Assembly (NCBI GenBank): GCA_025558075.1
Contig: JAHLKF010000021.1
Coordinates: 248,001-312,000, forward strand
DNA length: 64,000 bases
Origin: Gaertneriomyces semiglobifer
Lineage: Eukaryota > Chytridiomycota > Chytridiomycetes > Spizellomycetales > Spizellomycetaceae
Direction of reading: 5' to 3'
The position numbers and the translations under genes are program-made. A model generated the notes under the pieces. That model was not told the origin of the DNA. It made no database searches and saw only the letters and a list, made by a program, of their open reading frames with translations. Position 1 is the stretch's first letter. Each line of letters begins with the position of its first letter. Below, in pieces: positions 17,401 through 25,809 of this stretch.

Positions 17401-18937
17401 CATGTGAAGTAGGCGGTATATCTTGTGAATAAACAGTGTCAGCAGCCGCAATCGCAGGTGTCGACGGTGTCGACTCGGTCGAATTGGTCGATTCTGGTGG
17501 ATTTGTCGGAAAGTGCTGTGCCACCGTGTGGAGCGCGTGAAGTTGCTGTGCCGTCGGAGGCGCAGTGACGGTAACCGGGGGCGCAGTCACGGACGGGGGG
17601 TCACGGGGGGCGACACGCGACGTACGATGCGCAATACGTGCGGACTTGCGGACATGGGTGGTAAAGGCCTCATATTCAGCCGGGGAGGCAGTGGTATACC
17701 TAGCAATAAAATAAAGTTTATTGTGACGTATGACATCAGCTACACGAGCACCCGACTTGCGATGAGTAATCCATCCGGCACTAAGATCAGCCGAGAAGTC
17801 TAAGGCATAACGAGACTGGGCCAATGATGCGAAGGAGAGCAGGTTCCGCGGACATTCGGGAGCATAGAGCACGTCAGTAAGCTTAAGTAAACCGTGACCT
17901 GTGTTGATGATTAAGGTTCCCTTGCCGTAAGCAGCGCACGTGCCGATGCCGGAGATTTGTCGGGCCGAGGGAAAAGCTTGAAATTCCGTCAGGAGAAAGC
18001 GGTCGCGAATGAGGCTATGCGTGGCGCCCGAGTCGAGAGCAATGGAGTGCGGCGCGTCACGGTCAGTCGATAACACAAGGAAGGCCTCGGGATCGGAGTC
18101 AGTGTCATCCGCGGGATCGGGCGAATCAGAGAGGTCGGCGTCGTCATGTTCAAGTTCAGCGGCATGTGCGGCCGGGCCGGACTGAGCGCGTTTCTTGGCG
18201 GCAATGACAAGGGGACAGTCACAAATGTAGTGGGTACCTTGGTTGCAGACGTCACAGGGACGGGTCGCCGGCGTGGGGCGACGGCGACGGTGCGTGGCGG
18301 CGGCGGCAGCGGCAAAGGCTTCAGGAGTGCCAGGAGTGCGAGGTTTCGTGTACACAGAAGCATCCAAGTCCAGGGCAGCAATTTGTAAGGCGTCAAGGGT
18401 CTGGGTGTCAGCGGCAACTCGATTGCGAATGCGGTCACGAACCGAGGGTTTGAGACCGCAAATGTAAGTAAGGGAGACGTCGTCAGAGTCCATGTTCGGC
18501 AGGGTTAAGCGAATTTTCTCGAAAGCAGAGTTGTATTCGCCGACGGTACCGGTTTGAGAGAGGTTTCGCGGGGCAAGGCGTTGGGAGTCCAGATATGCAG
18601 CAGGAATGAAGCGTTGATGGAGCGCACGACGGAGAGGAGTCCACTGAGTAATAGAATCACCTTTTCCAGCGGAGAGGTTCCAGTTTTCGAGCCATGTAAG
18701 AGCATAATCACGAAGGTTGCAGGTGGCGACTAAGAAAAGGTCCTCCTCAGTGAGATCGGGGCGTAAGGTGTGAATCATGTTGATGGAGCGGATGAAGGTC
18801 AACAGCCGGGGGGTGGCATCCTGGGGATTGCCGTCGAACGGGGTGATTTTCTTAAGCGTGTCTGTTAACAGTCGTTCAGCGAACGGTGACGGAGGGTTGT
18901 CGGGGGCCGAGAATTCCTCCTTGGCACTGCGGGTCAA
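14480..18937 (-). CDS. Ty1/copia gag-pol polyprotein 1, with a chromodomain-like insert
   Basis: A 1485-residue frame in copia order. Gag with a zinc knuckle CDVCNQGTHYICDC (CX2CX4HX4C); protease ALDSGATHSLI (near 18045); integrase with LWHLRFGHPS...CVGCRV, then Asp in IHNDVQS, Asp in LRCDNGG and Glu in IAERYNQ; a chromodomain-like module (about 16320-16470, EVEYIVDERIAPTGEHQYFV then GYSEPEWN); reverse transcriptase with ALYVDDLTICS; RNase H with YSDADFA and EDNQAAIKL; and a tail of repeats around SDTADKLLT. The gag ATG present in copia 2 is out of frame here (one base lost at about 18937-18945), so the frame now opens with TTG. The protein may therefore not be made, although the rest is open. 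Confidence 0.93.
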   Translation of the reverse strand: MTRSAKEEFSAPDNPPSPFAERLLTDTLKKITPFDGNPQDATPRLLTFIRSINMIHTLRPDLTEEDLFLVATCNLRDYALTWLENWNLSAGKGDSITQWTPLRRALHQRFIPAAYLDSQRLAPRNLSQTGTVGEYNSAFEKIRLTLPNMDSDDVSLTYICGLKPSVRDRIRNRVAADTQTLDALQIAALDLDASVYTKPRTPGTPEAFAAAAAATHRRRRPTPATRPCDVCNQGTHYICDCPLVIAAKKRAQSGPAAHAAELEHDDADLSDSPDPADDTDSDPEAFLVLSTDRDAPHSIALDSGATHSLIRDRFLLTEFQAFPSARQISGIGTCAAYGKGTLIINTGHGLLKLTDVLYAPECPRNLLSFASLAQSRYALDFSADLSAGWITHRKSGARVADVIRHNKLYFIARYTTASPAEYEAFTTHVRKSARIAHRTSRVAPRDPPSVTAPPVTVTAPPTAQQLHALHTVAQHFPTNPPESTNSTESTPSTPAIAAADTVYSQDIPPTSHVIADPAPSSADSVTLKLWHLRFGHPSTANLQLALRAYGISAPGTLATCVGCRVTKSRRSPFNHDNPQPATRVLGRIHNDVQSVEHDTLDDCPYLVTFIDELTRYAHVVVIQNKHDIPAEFHAFRQHTENLRGCKTLELRCDNGGKYLSHALVGDLRQHGTRVCPTHAYSPAQNDIAERYNQTLMTQTRAVMLSSHIPQHLWGEIVVAVNYLRQRTPSRAIGNATPYEKWHGSPADVANLRVLWSDAYVHIPVERRPNKKFEPRARRMKLIGYTDSTGYRFYDPLTQRIHRSRDVTFDETNYVDPAPDAPDDEVFEVEYIVDERIAPTGEHQYFVKQVGYSEPEWNDAFNLHGLPVVDEYFARKHQSPEIAPKVEALVASALHGPRAREPVTYKQALRSPDRHAWQQAIDKELQSLLDNQTWMPVDALPSDAYAIDSKWVFKIKHHPDGSIKKYKARLAARGFTQRPGLDFNETYAPVVKFSKLRLLLALSQLFGLVVHQMDVLTAFLNAVIDTDIHMQLPDGSYVKLLRSIYGLKQSPRLWNQTLDTYLKSVGFQPTVLDTTLYIRPAAGGTPDIIALYVDDLTICSTTARIQSIKDGLARRFAMEDMGEISYILGIEVTRTADTLTLNQGKYIDDMLLRYGLADATSVTVPLSPSLSLVAATDDDVLADQKIYQSIIGSLMYVTIATQPDLAFAISKLSRFLSKPTEQHLSAAGCDLRYVKGTRNLKLLYGPRDGGVSSLHGYSDADFAANAENRRSTSVYLFLLNGGAISWASKLQNCTAQSTAEAEYIALAEATKEAVWLRRLMIALLEHFPRNNTYKSILPGTEPGTYGALTVYEDNQAAIKLVNNPVNHNRTKHIDLRHHFIREKVHQTQEIALCYVSINNQLADGLTKALAAPALNSMHPRMGLHMSDASDKLLTASDTADKLMTVSGRLLTASDTADKLMTVSDRLLTMPDTADKLLKMSNTDNKH
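16320..16470 (-). other. Chromodomain-like module within copia pol
   Basis: The segment between integrase and reverse transcriptase reads VFEVEYIVDERIAPTGEHQY, FVKQVGYSEPEWN and DEYF. It aligns with the chromodomain pattern (aromatic-x-VE-x-I-x-D-x-R ... G-x2-x-Y-x-VK-x2-GY ... EW). The cage positions would be F, Q and Y here; copia 2 has F, Y and Y. Confidence 0.65.
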
Positions 18938-18957
18938 GGGGGCATCTAAAAAAAAGT

Positions 18958-19110
18958 GTTATACACAGGCAAGGTGCAATAAGGGCCAGTTGTCAGTGAA
19001 CACAGGCAGGGTGTTCAATAAGCAGTTGTCGTTGATCGCAGGCAGGGGGATCAATAAGTGTCGGACGTCGTTAATCGCTGGCAGGGGGATTAACGGTGTC
19101 GGGAGCGTCG
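18958..19110 (-). repeat. Leader stem-loops of copia 1
   Basis: Read on the plus strand: TGAACACAGGCAGGGTGTTCA, spelled here as arms TGAACAC and GTGTTCA, then arms TTGATC/GATCAA and TTAATC/GATTAA around GGCAGGG loops. They lie between the primer-binding site and gag. Confidence 0.7.
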
Positions 19111-19222
19111 TATGTCGGGAAAACAGCGTGATTGCTCGGGCAAGTGAGGAATCGTCGGTAACGGGCCGTTCCACCCGGAGACTGAAGGGCAGAGGATAAG
19201 CGGGTGACAGCTATCGATGCCA

Positions 19223-19235
19223 GGGGCTCATAACC
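19223..19235 (-). other. Primer-binding site of copia 1 (half-tRNA iMet type)
   Basis: Directly after the 5' LTR, the minus strand reads GGTTATGAGCCCC. This is complementary to the anticodon arm of initiator tRNA-Met (GGGCTCATAACC with anticodon CAT), not to a tRNA 3' end. Drosophila copia is known to use such an internal tRNA fragment. Confidence 0.75.
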
Positions 19236-19512
19236 TGTTGCAGAGGATCCTGCTGAGGCTCTGGTCCTTCTAATAAGCTTATGTGTATTCAAGTCTAAGG
19301 TTCTAAGAGTACAGTTGAATGCCCGGCATAAGAGAACCACCCGACGGAAAAGGTCACGTGTCGGGTATTAGGGCACCCAGTCACATGGGTCACGTGCTCA
19401 TGGACACATGACGCACGTGTATGCGCTGATATGGATAAGAACCCATGTCATAGCGCGCGCCCTGGTTAGGGTATCCCTATGACGTGTATGTCACCGGGAC
19501 CCCCTTACAACA
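19236..19512 (-). repeat. Copia 1 5' LTR
   Basis: 277 bp, TG...CA ends in the element's sense. CACGTG boxes are present. The host sequence resumes with target copy ATCTT. Confidence 0.95.
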
Positions 19513-19518
19513 ATCTTG

Positions 19519-20890
19519 ATGAAAGTTCCTCAGGTACCTGACATCCAAGCTGCCGCCGCAGAGGGTGGCACTTGGACAGCGTGGCGCGCACTTGTAGATA
19601 ACGCCAAAGCTGTTTTTGAGAGTTGGGACAAGCACCCTCTCAGCCGTTTGCAAAAAGAAATCTTGAACTCACGAAAGCAGCAGCTCGTGGATGCGGACAC
19701 AATGGTAAGCCTTTGAAGTTGAACCATTTGATGTTCTTCCTCATTCACTCATCAACTTTCTCAAAATGCACACCAGAGCTGATTACATGTCTCGTGTGGA
19801 CTCTTCCATGGTAGATAACCTTGTGAACAAGGTGATATCACTACAAAAGGACGTCGTCTCCAATCTCCTGAAGGTTACCAATTACCAAATCACAAACAAA
19901 CGTGCCTCTAATGGAGAGCTACCGTGCCCTCGGCATAGGAAGTTGGTGGCTGATAAACATCGGCCCTTGCAAGGAAACTCTGAAGAAGCGGAGAGTCCCG
20001 AAGATATTGTCGATGATGGTGAGCCTATGGACGACTCCACAGCAGCGTTTCTCGACAAATTACCCCCGCTAGTGGCGCCCATCTCCGGAGTTTGGATGGT
20101 AGCGGAAATAAATGTTGCACTAGCATTTTAGGAGTTTTAGGAGTACCAAAAATCTGCTATGCAAGAATTGGAACAAAAGCGACTCACGATGGAAGAACAT
20201 CCCGATCAGTTTTTGGCCTTATCATCTATATTGAGTCTACGTCCTAACCAGCATTTTGACGCTGTCGTTTCGCAGTTTGGAGCTGATGTTTTGGACCGTA
20301 TCACCGGCGAGGCACAAACAATGTGCATGGGTAACTTGACTGAGAAGGAAGCTGATCGCATCAAAGGCTTTGTTCGGGGAGTGCGCAACAAGATGGATGA
20401 AGTCATCTCAAAGTTCTCGCCCAGTGTTGGACCTGTTGAAAGAGCCATACTAGCCAGTGAAGTTGCCGCCTTTGTTTCAATCAATCTCTCAACAAATTCA
20501 GCAAGCTCAACATTGAAGGCATATCTCCATTGCGTGTCAGCAGTTGTTCAAGGATGGATTCACGCATTGCCTTTGACTGCGGTTCGTCCCTCGACTAAAG
20601 AGCTAAACGTGATTGAGAATGATTCCATTTGGCTTCGGCCATTGCTACAAGTGCCCGACCATTTTCATGTTGAGTGGACTAATACGATATCATCGTCGGC
20701 AAAGGTTTCAAAACTGTCAAGCAAGCAACGCCCAGATGGGGAAGGGGTATTTGTCTATCAGGCGCAACGTGCGGGTGTCGGCTTGCACCTGGAGGTGAAG
20801 CCACTTTCGTCCATGAATGACATACGTGCACTCAACTTGGATTTCGTCTGCTTGGGGACCTTTGGTAAAACGCAACAGACGATTTGCTGA
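19519..20890 (+). CDS. Intron-split host gene with PD-(D/E)XK nuclease-like end, possibly decayed
   Basis: ATG 19519 lies six bases after the copia insertion. Exon 1 (to 19704; QVPDIQAAAAEGGTWTAWRA) ends at GTAAGC. A second exon frame runs about 19778-20098 (ISLQKDVVSNLLKVTN, then an acidic part). A 42-nt GT-AG gap (20099-20140) joins in phase to a third exon (20141-20890). The latter ends SKQRPDGEGVFVYQ...LHLEVKP, with an Asp and an E-x-K like PD-(D/E)XK enzymes, followed by LGTFGK. I associate this style of domain with proteins of early-diverging fungi. Exons 1 and 2 do not join in frame with the GT-AG sites I can find, so a frameshift, a missed exon or decay is possible. Upstream exon(s) may lie before 10893. 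Confidence 0.45.
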
Positions 20891-21501
20891 AAAGAAAACA
20901 TTTAGATTGCACTCAATTTGGAGTGCAAATAGTCGGTAAGATCCTTATTTGCGTTTCACCATTGATTAACGTTTCGCGAATGTTTTGCCGCCTAATATAG
21001 GGCTCGAGGTCATTTTTTTCGCTCTCAAGTTACACTGGGAAGGATCTTTGTGCTAGTGGAGTGCTTCCACTGCAGATCACCTGATAATTTACATGACATC
21101 GCCCCTTTGCTACTAAAGCTAAACAATATATATATATTCAGAGTAAGTGGTCCAAGTATCCGATTCTTTGACTTACCGCATGAAATGAACTAATTTCTGC
21201 TCCAGAAGCGCATCATTCCTACTGCAAATGCTCTGCGTGAGTCGACCTGATCTAGCAAAGCGGGTGCCCCAATGTCTATTCCCAAGAGAGCATCCACACG
21301 GGGTACAATGGCTACACCGACCTTGCGTCAAGCACTGCAAGGACGCGACAGCAAACAGTGGAGTAGTATCATGTATAATCTTTGAATGTAATCATTATAT
21401 CTGTGCTTCATCATTAACTCGAACGTTAATGCAGAAGAATGCAGGGAATCACACATATTTGCCGAACACGGCATGAATTAGAAAAATGAATCCTGATCTC
21501 A

Positions 21502-21843
21502 ATGCGGATCGATGTGGGTCTATGTAAGATGAAACAAGAGCTTGTAGGCGACATGGATGCGATAGTGAATTCGGAAGCATCTGTAGCACATATGGAAAGC
21601 CTCATGACATCTCCGGATGACAATAGCTTCGACACTGTTACCGTGCCGCCTGCAAATGCAGATACGATCAGAGTGCATCCATCGTCTTTAGGGCACCCTT
21701 TGTACACGTTGTATGCCCACCAGGAAGAAGCAGCAGGCCAGTACGCAAAGGCAGCGGCTCAGGTGAAGAATTCAACGGCGCAAATGAGGGCCATTTTGAA
21801 GTCCGTAGAGGCGATACTTTTGAAGACGCTGGTGAAGGGCTGA
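21502..21843 (+). CDS. Exon-like open frame of a host gene
   Basis: It reads ELVGDMDAIVNSEASVAHME then a helical Ala/Gln-rich end (HQEEAAGQYAKAAAQVKNST). A second frame in the same DNA is open from about 21620 to 22047 and ends in an acidic, then basic, stretch. I cannot tell which is used. It is probably part of the gene whose final exons are at 21959-22534. A candidate donor (CTG|GTGAAG, 21832) and acceptor (ATTAG, 21958) would join it in phase to that exon. Confidence 0.35.
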   Translation: MRIDVGLCKMKQELVGDMDAIVNSEASVAHMESLMTSPDDNSFDTVTVPPANADTIRVHPSSLGHPLYTLYAHQEEAAGQYAKAAAQVKNSTAQMRAILKSVEAILLKTLVKG

Positions 21844-21958
21844 GTAATGTTGATCTTTGCCCGGCGGTTGTTTGGCATCTCTTTGACGAGGAAACGGGTG
21901 ATGGCGATGAACACGACGTTGATAGCCATGATGATGCTGATGAGAGGGGGCATATTAG

Positions 21959-22534
21959 CGACCTTTCCTTTCCAGAACCTTTTGGTGGGAAAAGCCAACG
22001 TACCGCCTTCCTAGGCTCGCCGAAACGCAACAAATGCGCATAGCGTTGCAGAAAGCACAGTTGAAAAATCCCAAGGAGCCACACGTACGCATGCTTTTCG
22101 CCAACTTCTCCACACCTTGTAGGAATAACTTGCCCAAGTTCGAGTGGCCACCCCCCGTTCCTCAACCCGAACCAGCAAACGTCAAGCACCTGCCGCCAAA
22201 ACGGCGCAGAACCAGGATAAAGACGTATCAGTTCGATCAGCAAAGTCGAGGTCCCGCAAGACAGTCATCCTTTAGGTCTGCCGTAAATCCCCAGCGCTCC
22301 AGCGGTAAACCCTCCACTCAAGATATGCATTCACCTCCTACAGCATCGAAACCAGTCACGGTTGCTATGGGTGAGGTTCATTCAGTATAGCTTTAAGCAT
22401 TGTGCACTCACGACCTGTTTTTAGAGAGCGCTGAGAACGGAGAGCCGGTGTTGTTTCGACAAGAAAGAATGGGAGCCGTTAAGAAGGCTCTAGAAGAAGG
22501 CTACAGGAGAGTGCCAGAACCCGTTCCGGAGTAG
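21959..22534 (+). CDS. 3' exons of a host gene (last intron 22371-22424)
   Basis: An exon opening near 21959 or, after the acceptor CTTTCCTTTCCAG, near 21976 runs to 22370 (ETQQMRIALQKAQLKNPKEP; LPKFEWPPPVPQPEP; PPKRRRTRIK). A 54-nt intron (22371-22424, GTGAGG...TTTTTAG) splits a Glu codon; the last exon ends KKALEEGYRRVPEPVPE and TAG 22532-22534. The protein has a proline-rich part and a basic nuclear-localisation-like cluster. The same frame stays open after the TAG, and coding-like sequence continues to 22823, so this stop may be a lesion. Confidence 0.5.
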
Positions 22535-22823
22535 ATTGACGACCATAGAACGCGTAGGAGATCACTGGGGGAAGCTTACATGCCTCCTTCGACTATGAGC
22601 TTTTCGACCAGTGGTTCTTCGGCGAATGTTGCCTCAGCAACACCTGGGATCTACTTCCGATATGAGAGCGTCCTCTAAGGGAAGCGCCAGGCTAAGAACT
22701 GCGCGAAGGCGCAATACACGTCTGGGAGATCTTGCGTGCATTCTTAATACAACTGCCGCGTATACGAAGGCCATCATTTCTCTGTCCAACTGGCTGGGTG
22801 GGTGTGGGAGCAACAGACGTTGA
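22535..22823 (+). pseudogene. Coding-like remnant beyond a TAG and a frameshift
   Basis: After TAG 22532 the frame continues (EAYMPPSTMSFSTSGSSANV) to about 22679. A different frame then carries on with RLGDLACILNTTAAYTKAII and ends at TGA about 22823. It looks like the disrupted C-terminal part of the preceding gene, with a helical segment of no known family. Confidence 0.4.
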
Positions 22824-23274
22824 TCGAAGTTATACTAGGCTCATTCTATTGCAATGAGGTTGATAACGGAGTGCACTGGATAAGACTGGTTTGAGTTCTT
22901 GTTTGTTGGGTGCATCTACAAGTGATTCACCAACCCACCCCCTCCAGCCTTTCCTGATGCCTTTTGACTGGCGAGCACAGCCCTGGGGAGAGCAGTCGAG
23001 ATGCACAACCTTGGGGGTAATGAACCCAACAAACGTAAAATGAGAAGTAGGTGATTAAGCCTCGAAAGGGTGGACTGCCTGTAAGGAAGAGTTGCGACTA
23101 ACTGCTATAGACTGCTACTGGGTGCTTTTGGGGTTTGCGGTGTTTTTAATTTTTGACTCAGTGGAGGCGTTCAACATTGTGGGAATTGGACAGATGATGT
23201 TGCCATCCGGCAACAAGAGTTCTGAGGTGCTTTTGGGAATGCACAAACGAGCGTACATCACGCTATTAGCACAC
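22824..23274. other. Intergenic, no supported gene
   Basis: A short frame at 23092-23301 starts with a hydrophobic segment but runs into the solo LTR and is not called. Nothing else was seen. Confidence 0.3.
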
Positions 23275-23732
23275 TGTAGAAGGATTATGATCGGACGGTA
23301 GGGTTTTCAATAGGATTACTCCGCTCCTAATGATCTCCTTTGTTAAGAGCCGGACGTCCACGAGTCCACCGACAGTATAATAGATGTGTTGTAGCCTGCA
23401 GGGCTGGGGATGAGAGGCGTCGGAGAACTTATAAGACTGCTGATTCTAAGGGAGCAGGATGATCAGTCACTGGCCTTAGAACTGCCGGATACCTTACTCA
23501 TTCAGTTGCAACAGGATTTATAGATATGCTTAGAACCTTGTATTCTCTCTAGCGATCTATGTCTGCCTGATCTTCGTCGCATAAGTCCGCGCGACCCTCT
23601 TATAGGCCCCGCTGACTTAAGCGACAACAGAAATTACATCACATGACTCAGCTGACTAAGATAGCTCTAACCTTAACACTAGCGTGTCTATATACTCCTA
23701 CATAATACTAGCGGAACTCTAAACCCGCTACA
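23275..23732 (-). repeat. Solo LTR of Ty3/gypsy family A
   Basis: 458 bp, exactly the length of the LTRs of the element at 25352-34403, in reverse orientation with TG...CA ends. No matching target duplication is seen (ACAC before, TGGT after). It cuts the end of the HAD-phosphatase fragment. Confidence 0.9.
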
Positions 23733-23975
23733 TGGTCGCCATTTTCCGGTTCTGACTAATAGGCCTAACATCCCGCACTGCATCGCACCGAGAGCAACGT
23801 CTCCAACATCATCCCCAATCATGGTGACTTGATCAGCAGGAAGTTGCAATTCATTCAAGGCCGACCGGAAGAAGGACAGTGAAGGCTTCCCAATGACCTC
23901 GGCAGTTCGCCCCGTCGCACATTCCAGTGCGCTCACAAATGCTCCTGGGTACACACTCCCGCCCAATCCTTTCAA
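23733..23975 (-). pseudogene. HAD-superfamily phosphatase fragment (LHPP/HDHD2-like C-terminal part)
   Basis: On the minus strand the frame reads PGAFVSALECATGRTAEVIG, then GKPS, then MIGDDVGDVALGAMQCGMLG and VRTGKWR. These are the motif III lysine (GKP) and motif IV (GDD...DV..GA) regions of LHPP/HDHD2-type phosphatases. Only the C-terminal third is present. It is joined in frame, upstream, to viral packaging-ATPase sequence and is cut downstream by the solo LTR. It is therefore a chimera and not a working enzyme. Confidence 0.75.
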
Positions 23976-24539
23976 GGTCTCGATCACTTCCAACTGCTGC
24001 TCCATCATGGTTGCCAGCATGGATTCGTCGTATTCCGTGAGAAAATGATCGTCCGGAATTTTCGGATCGAAATTGGTTGCCGGTTCGATGACTGTTTTGC
24101 GGCCGACCATGGGGCCATCGGTTTGACCTTTCTTTTCCAACCACATTTTCAACGCAATGTTTTCTGCTAAAAGCGCTTTGCGCCGTACGGTCTCCCATTT
24201 GTCATCCTAGTTGATGGTAGGTGAAAAAATCGTGATTGGGTGAAAAACACCCAGCGTAGAAACCCAGGAAGTTGCAAATCAGCGTGGTCTTTCCCGACCC
24301 TTTGGGGGCTATCAATCCAGCCGTAAACTCGTGTCGTGGTAAAACTTCGCACCCACAGGAATTGGTGGGTGCTGAGACGTCACAGGGACCGGAACCGGTC
24401 TAATTGTAAGTGGCTTCAATGAGTTTGTGACCTTTCCGTTTCTTCCTATCTCTGCTTTTTGTTCGTTGTAAACATACACACTAGTTGCATATAAAATGCA
24501 AGGGCGTGTCAGGTCCCCCTCCACTTTGTCGTTCTTCAT
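23976..24539 (-). pseudogene. Viral packaging ATPase remnant 1 (A32/FtsK-HerA type)
   Basis: From a possible ATG at 24539 the minus strand carries an N-terminal part, then a Walker A motif (GSGKTTLICN, about 24270-24300), a beta strand leading to FSPT, and a conserved block IPDDHFLTEYDES (about 24020-24060). The pieces lie in different frames: at least two frameshifts (before and after Walker A) and one in-frame TAG near 24210 break it. Such ATPases drive DNA into capsids of large and mid-size eukaryotic DNA viruses. No repaired version is given. Confidence 0.7.
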
Positions 24540-24555
24540 TGACTCATAGAAACAT

Positions 24556-25301
24556 TGTAACGGATTTTTCTTCGCTCGTGCTGTAATGCACCGAGCGAAA
24601 TAAGATATGATTGGCGCTTTTGGGATGACCGTGGGCTTTGTTTATGTTTAATTTGATCGTGACAGAGCACGTGGGACTTAGCATGTCTCAGTTGTGTAAA
24701 TGTGGGGATCCGTAACTAAATGCGGGGGCATGAGAGTGCTGATAGGTGAACCAAGGAGTGATGTTGAGCCAGATGGTCAGTCCGTTAACTGTGTCGCCGC
24801 CGGACATGGGAAAAGCGGGATGAGACCGGTCGGACGCCGTTACGTAGCGTGCGTGTCTTTTCTCACTGGAATTGTATAAAGTGATTTGTATGGCTGAGCT
24901 CGTGTATTGAACTAAAACTATCTGACTCTAAGTTTCTATTGTTTCTTGCCTTCCTTTCCACGACCGCTGCTACCTTCTTTTTATAGGAAGCTTTTTCTCG
25001 CATCCTTGCATTTTCATTTTGGGCATCATTTCTTCACCCTCAGAAATTGTGTTTCATTGTTCCGAACCTCGTGTGCGCGACTCCCAGACTCCTAGGGTTT
25101 CGGGTACAGGTGGGCATCGCTCCTTGGTGTTGGAACCCTTGCGATTATCTTCGTGGGGTCTATTTTTAGTTGTTCAACCTGCGGGTGTGTTTTGGAGGCG
25201 CGGGTTTCGTTTCTTTTTGTGTTTATTATGTCAGGGGTTGAGGCAGGGTCTCGGAGCTGTGGTACTGAGGTTCTAGGATCGTGGTCGTTGGATCCGCGAC
25301 A
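24556..25301 (-). repeat. LTR related to gypsy family B (truncated element B')
   Basis: 746 bp, clearly related to the 744-bp LTRs at 41231 and 50182 (by eye roughly 85% alike). TG...CA ends, minus orientation. Only about 50 bp of its internal side (25302-25351, with the purine tract) remains before the family A LTR begins. Confidence 0.85.
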
Positions 25302-25351
25302 ATCCTTTTCGAAAAAATAAGGTGCCCTAGTAACTGGTTCAGGGTACCATG

Positions 25352-25809
25352 TGTAGCGGGTTTAGAGTTCCGCTAATAATATGTAGAAGTATATAGACGC
25401 GCTAGTACCAGGGTTAGAGCTATCTTAGTCAGCCAAGTCATGTGATATATTTTCTGTTGTCGCTTAAGTCAACGGGGCCTATAAGAGGACCGCGCGGACT
25501 TATGCGACAAAGATCAGGCAGACATAGATCTAGGAAGAATACAAGAGGTTCTACTCAGATCTATAGGTCCCGTCGCATCTGAACGAGTGAGACATCCGGC
25601 AGTTCTAGGACCAGTGACTGATCATCCTGCCCCCTTAGAATCAGCAGTCTTATAAGTTCTCCGACGCCTCTCATCCCTAGCCCTGCAGGCATCAACACAT
25701 CTATTATACCGCCGGCGGACACTTAAACGTCCGGCTTTTAACAAAGGAGATCATTAGGAGCGGAGTAATCCTCTTGGAAACCCTACCGTCCGATCATAAT
25801 CCTTCTACA
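25352..25809 (+). repeat. Family A copy 1, 5' LTR
   Basis: Starts TGTAGCGGG and ends TTCTACA. The final A (25809) is also the first base of the gag ATG. Confidence 0.95.

Larger units (their letters stand above)
10893..19512 (-). mobile_element. Ty1/copia element 1 (minus strand), with a hAT nested in its 3' LTR
   Basis: LTRs of 277 bp at 19236-19512 (5') and 10893-10992 plus 14243-14419 (3', split by the hAT) enclose one long gag-pol frame. The flanking direct repeat ATCTT (10888-10892 and 19513-19517) marks the insertion. The leader has a half-tRNA-type primer-binding site and the stem-loop array; the purine tract next to the 3' LTR is intact. The polyprotein is long, but the normal gag ATG is spoiled by a one-base loss. 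Confidence 0.95.

Noticed and set aside
23092..23301. Open frame with hydrophobic N-terminus
   Set aside because: It runs into the solo LTR, starts at a non-ATG region and has no other coding support.
24556..25301. Open frame 25019-25276 as a gene
   Set aside because: It lies fully inside a family B-type LTR.
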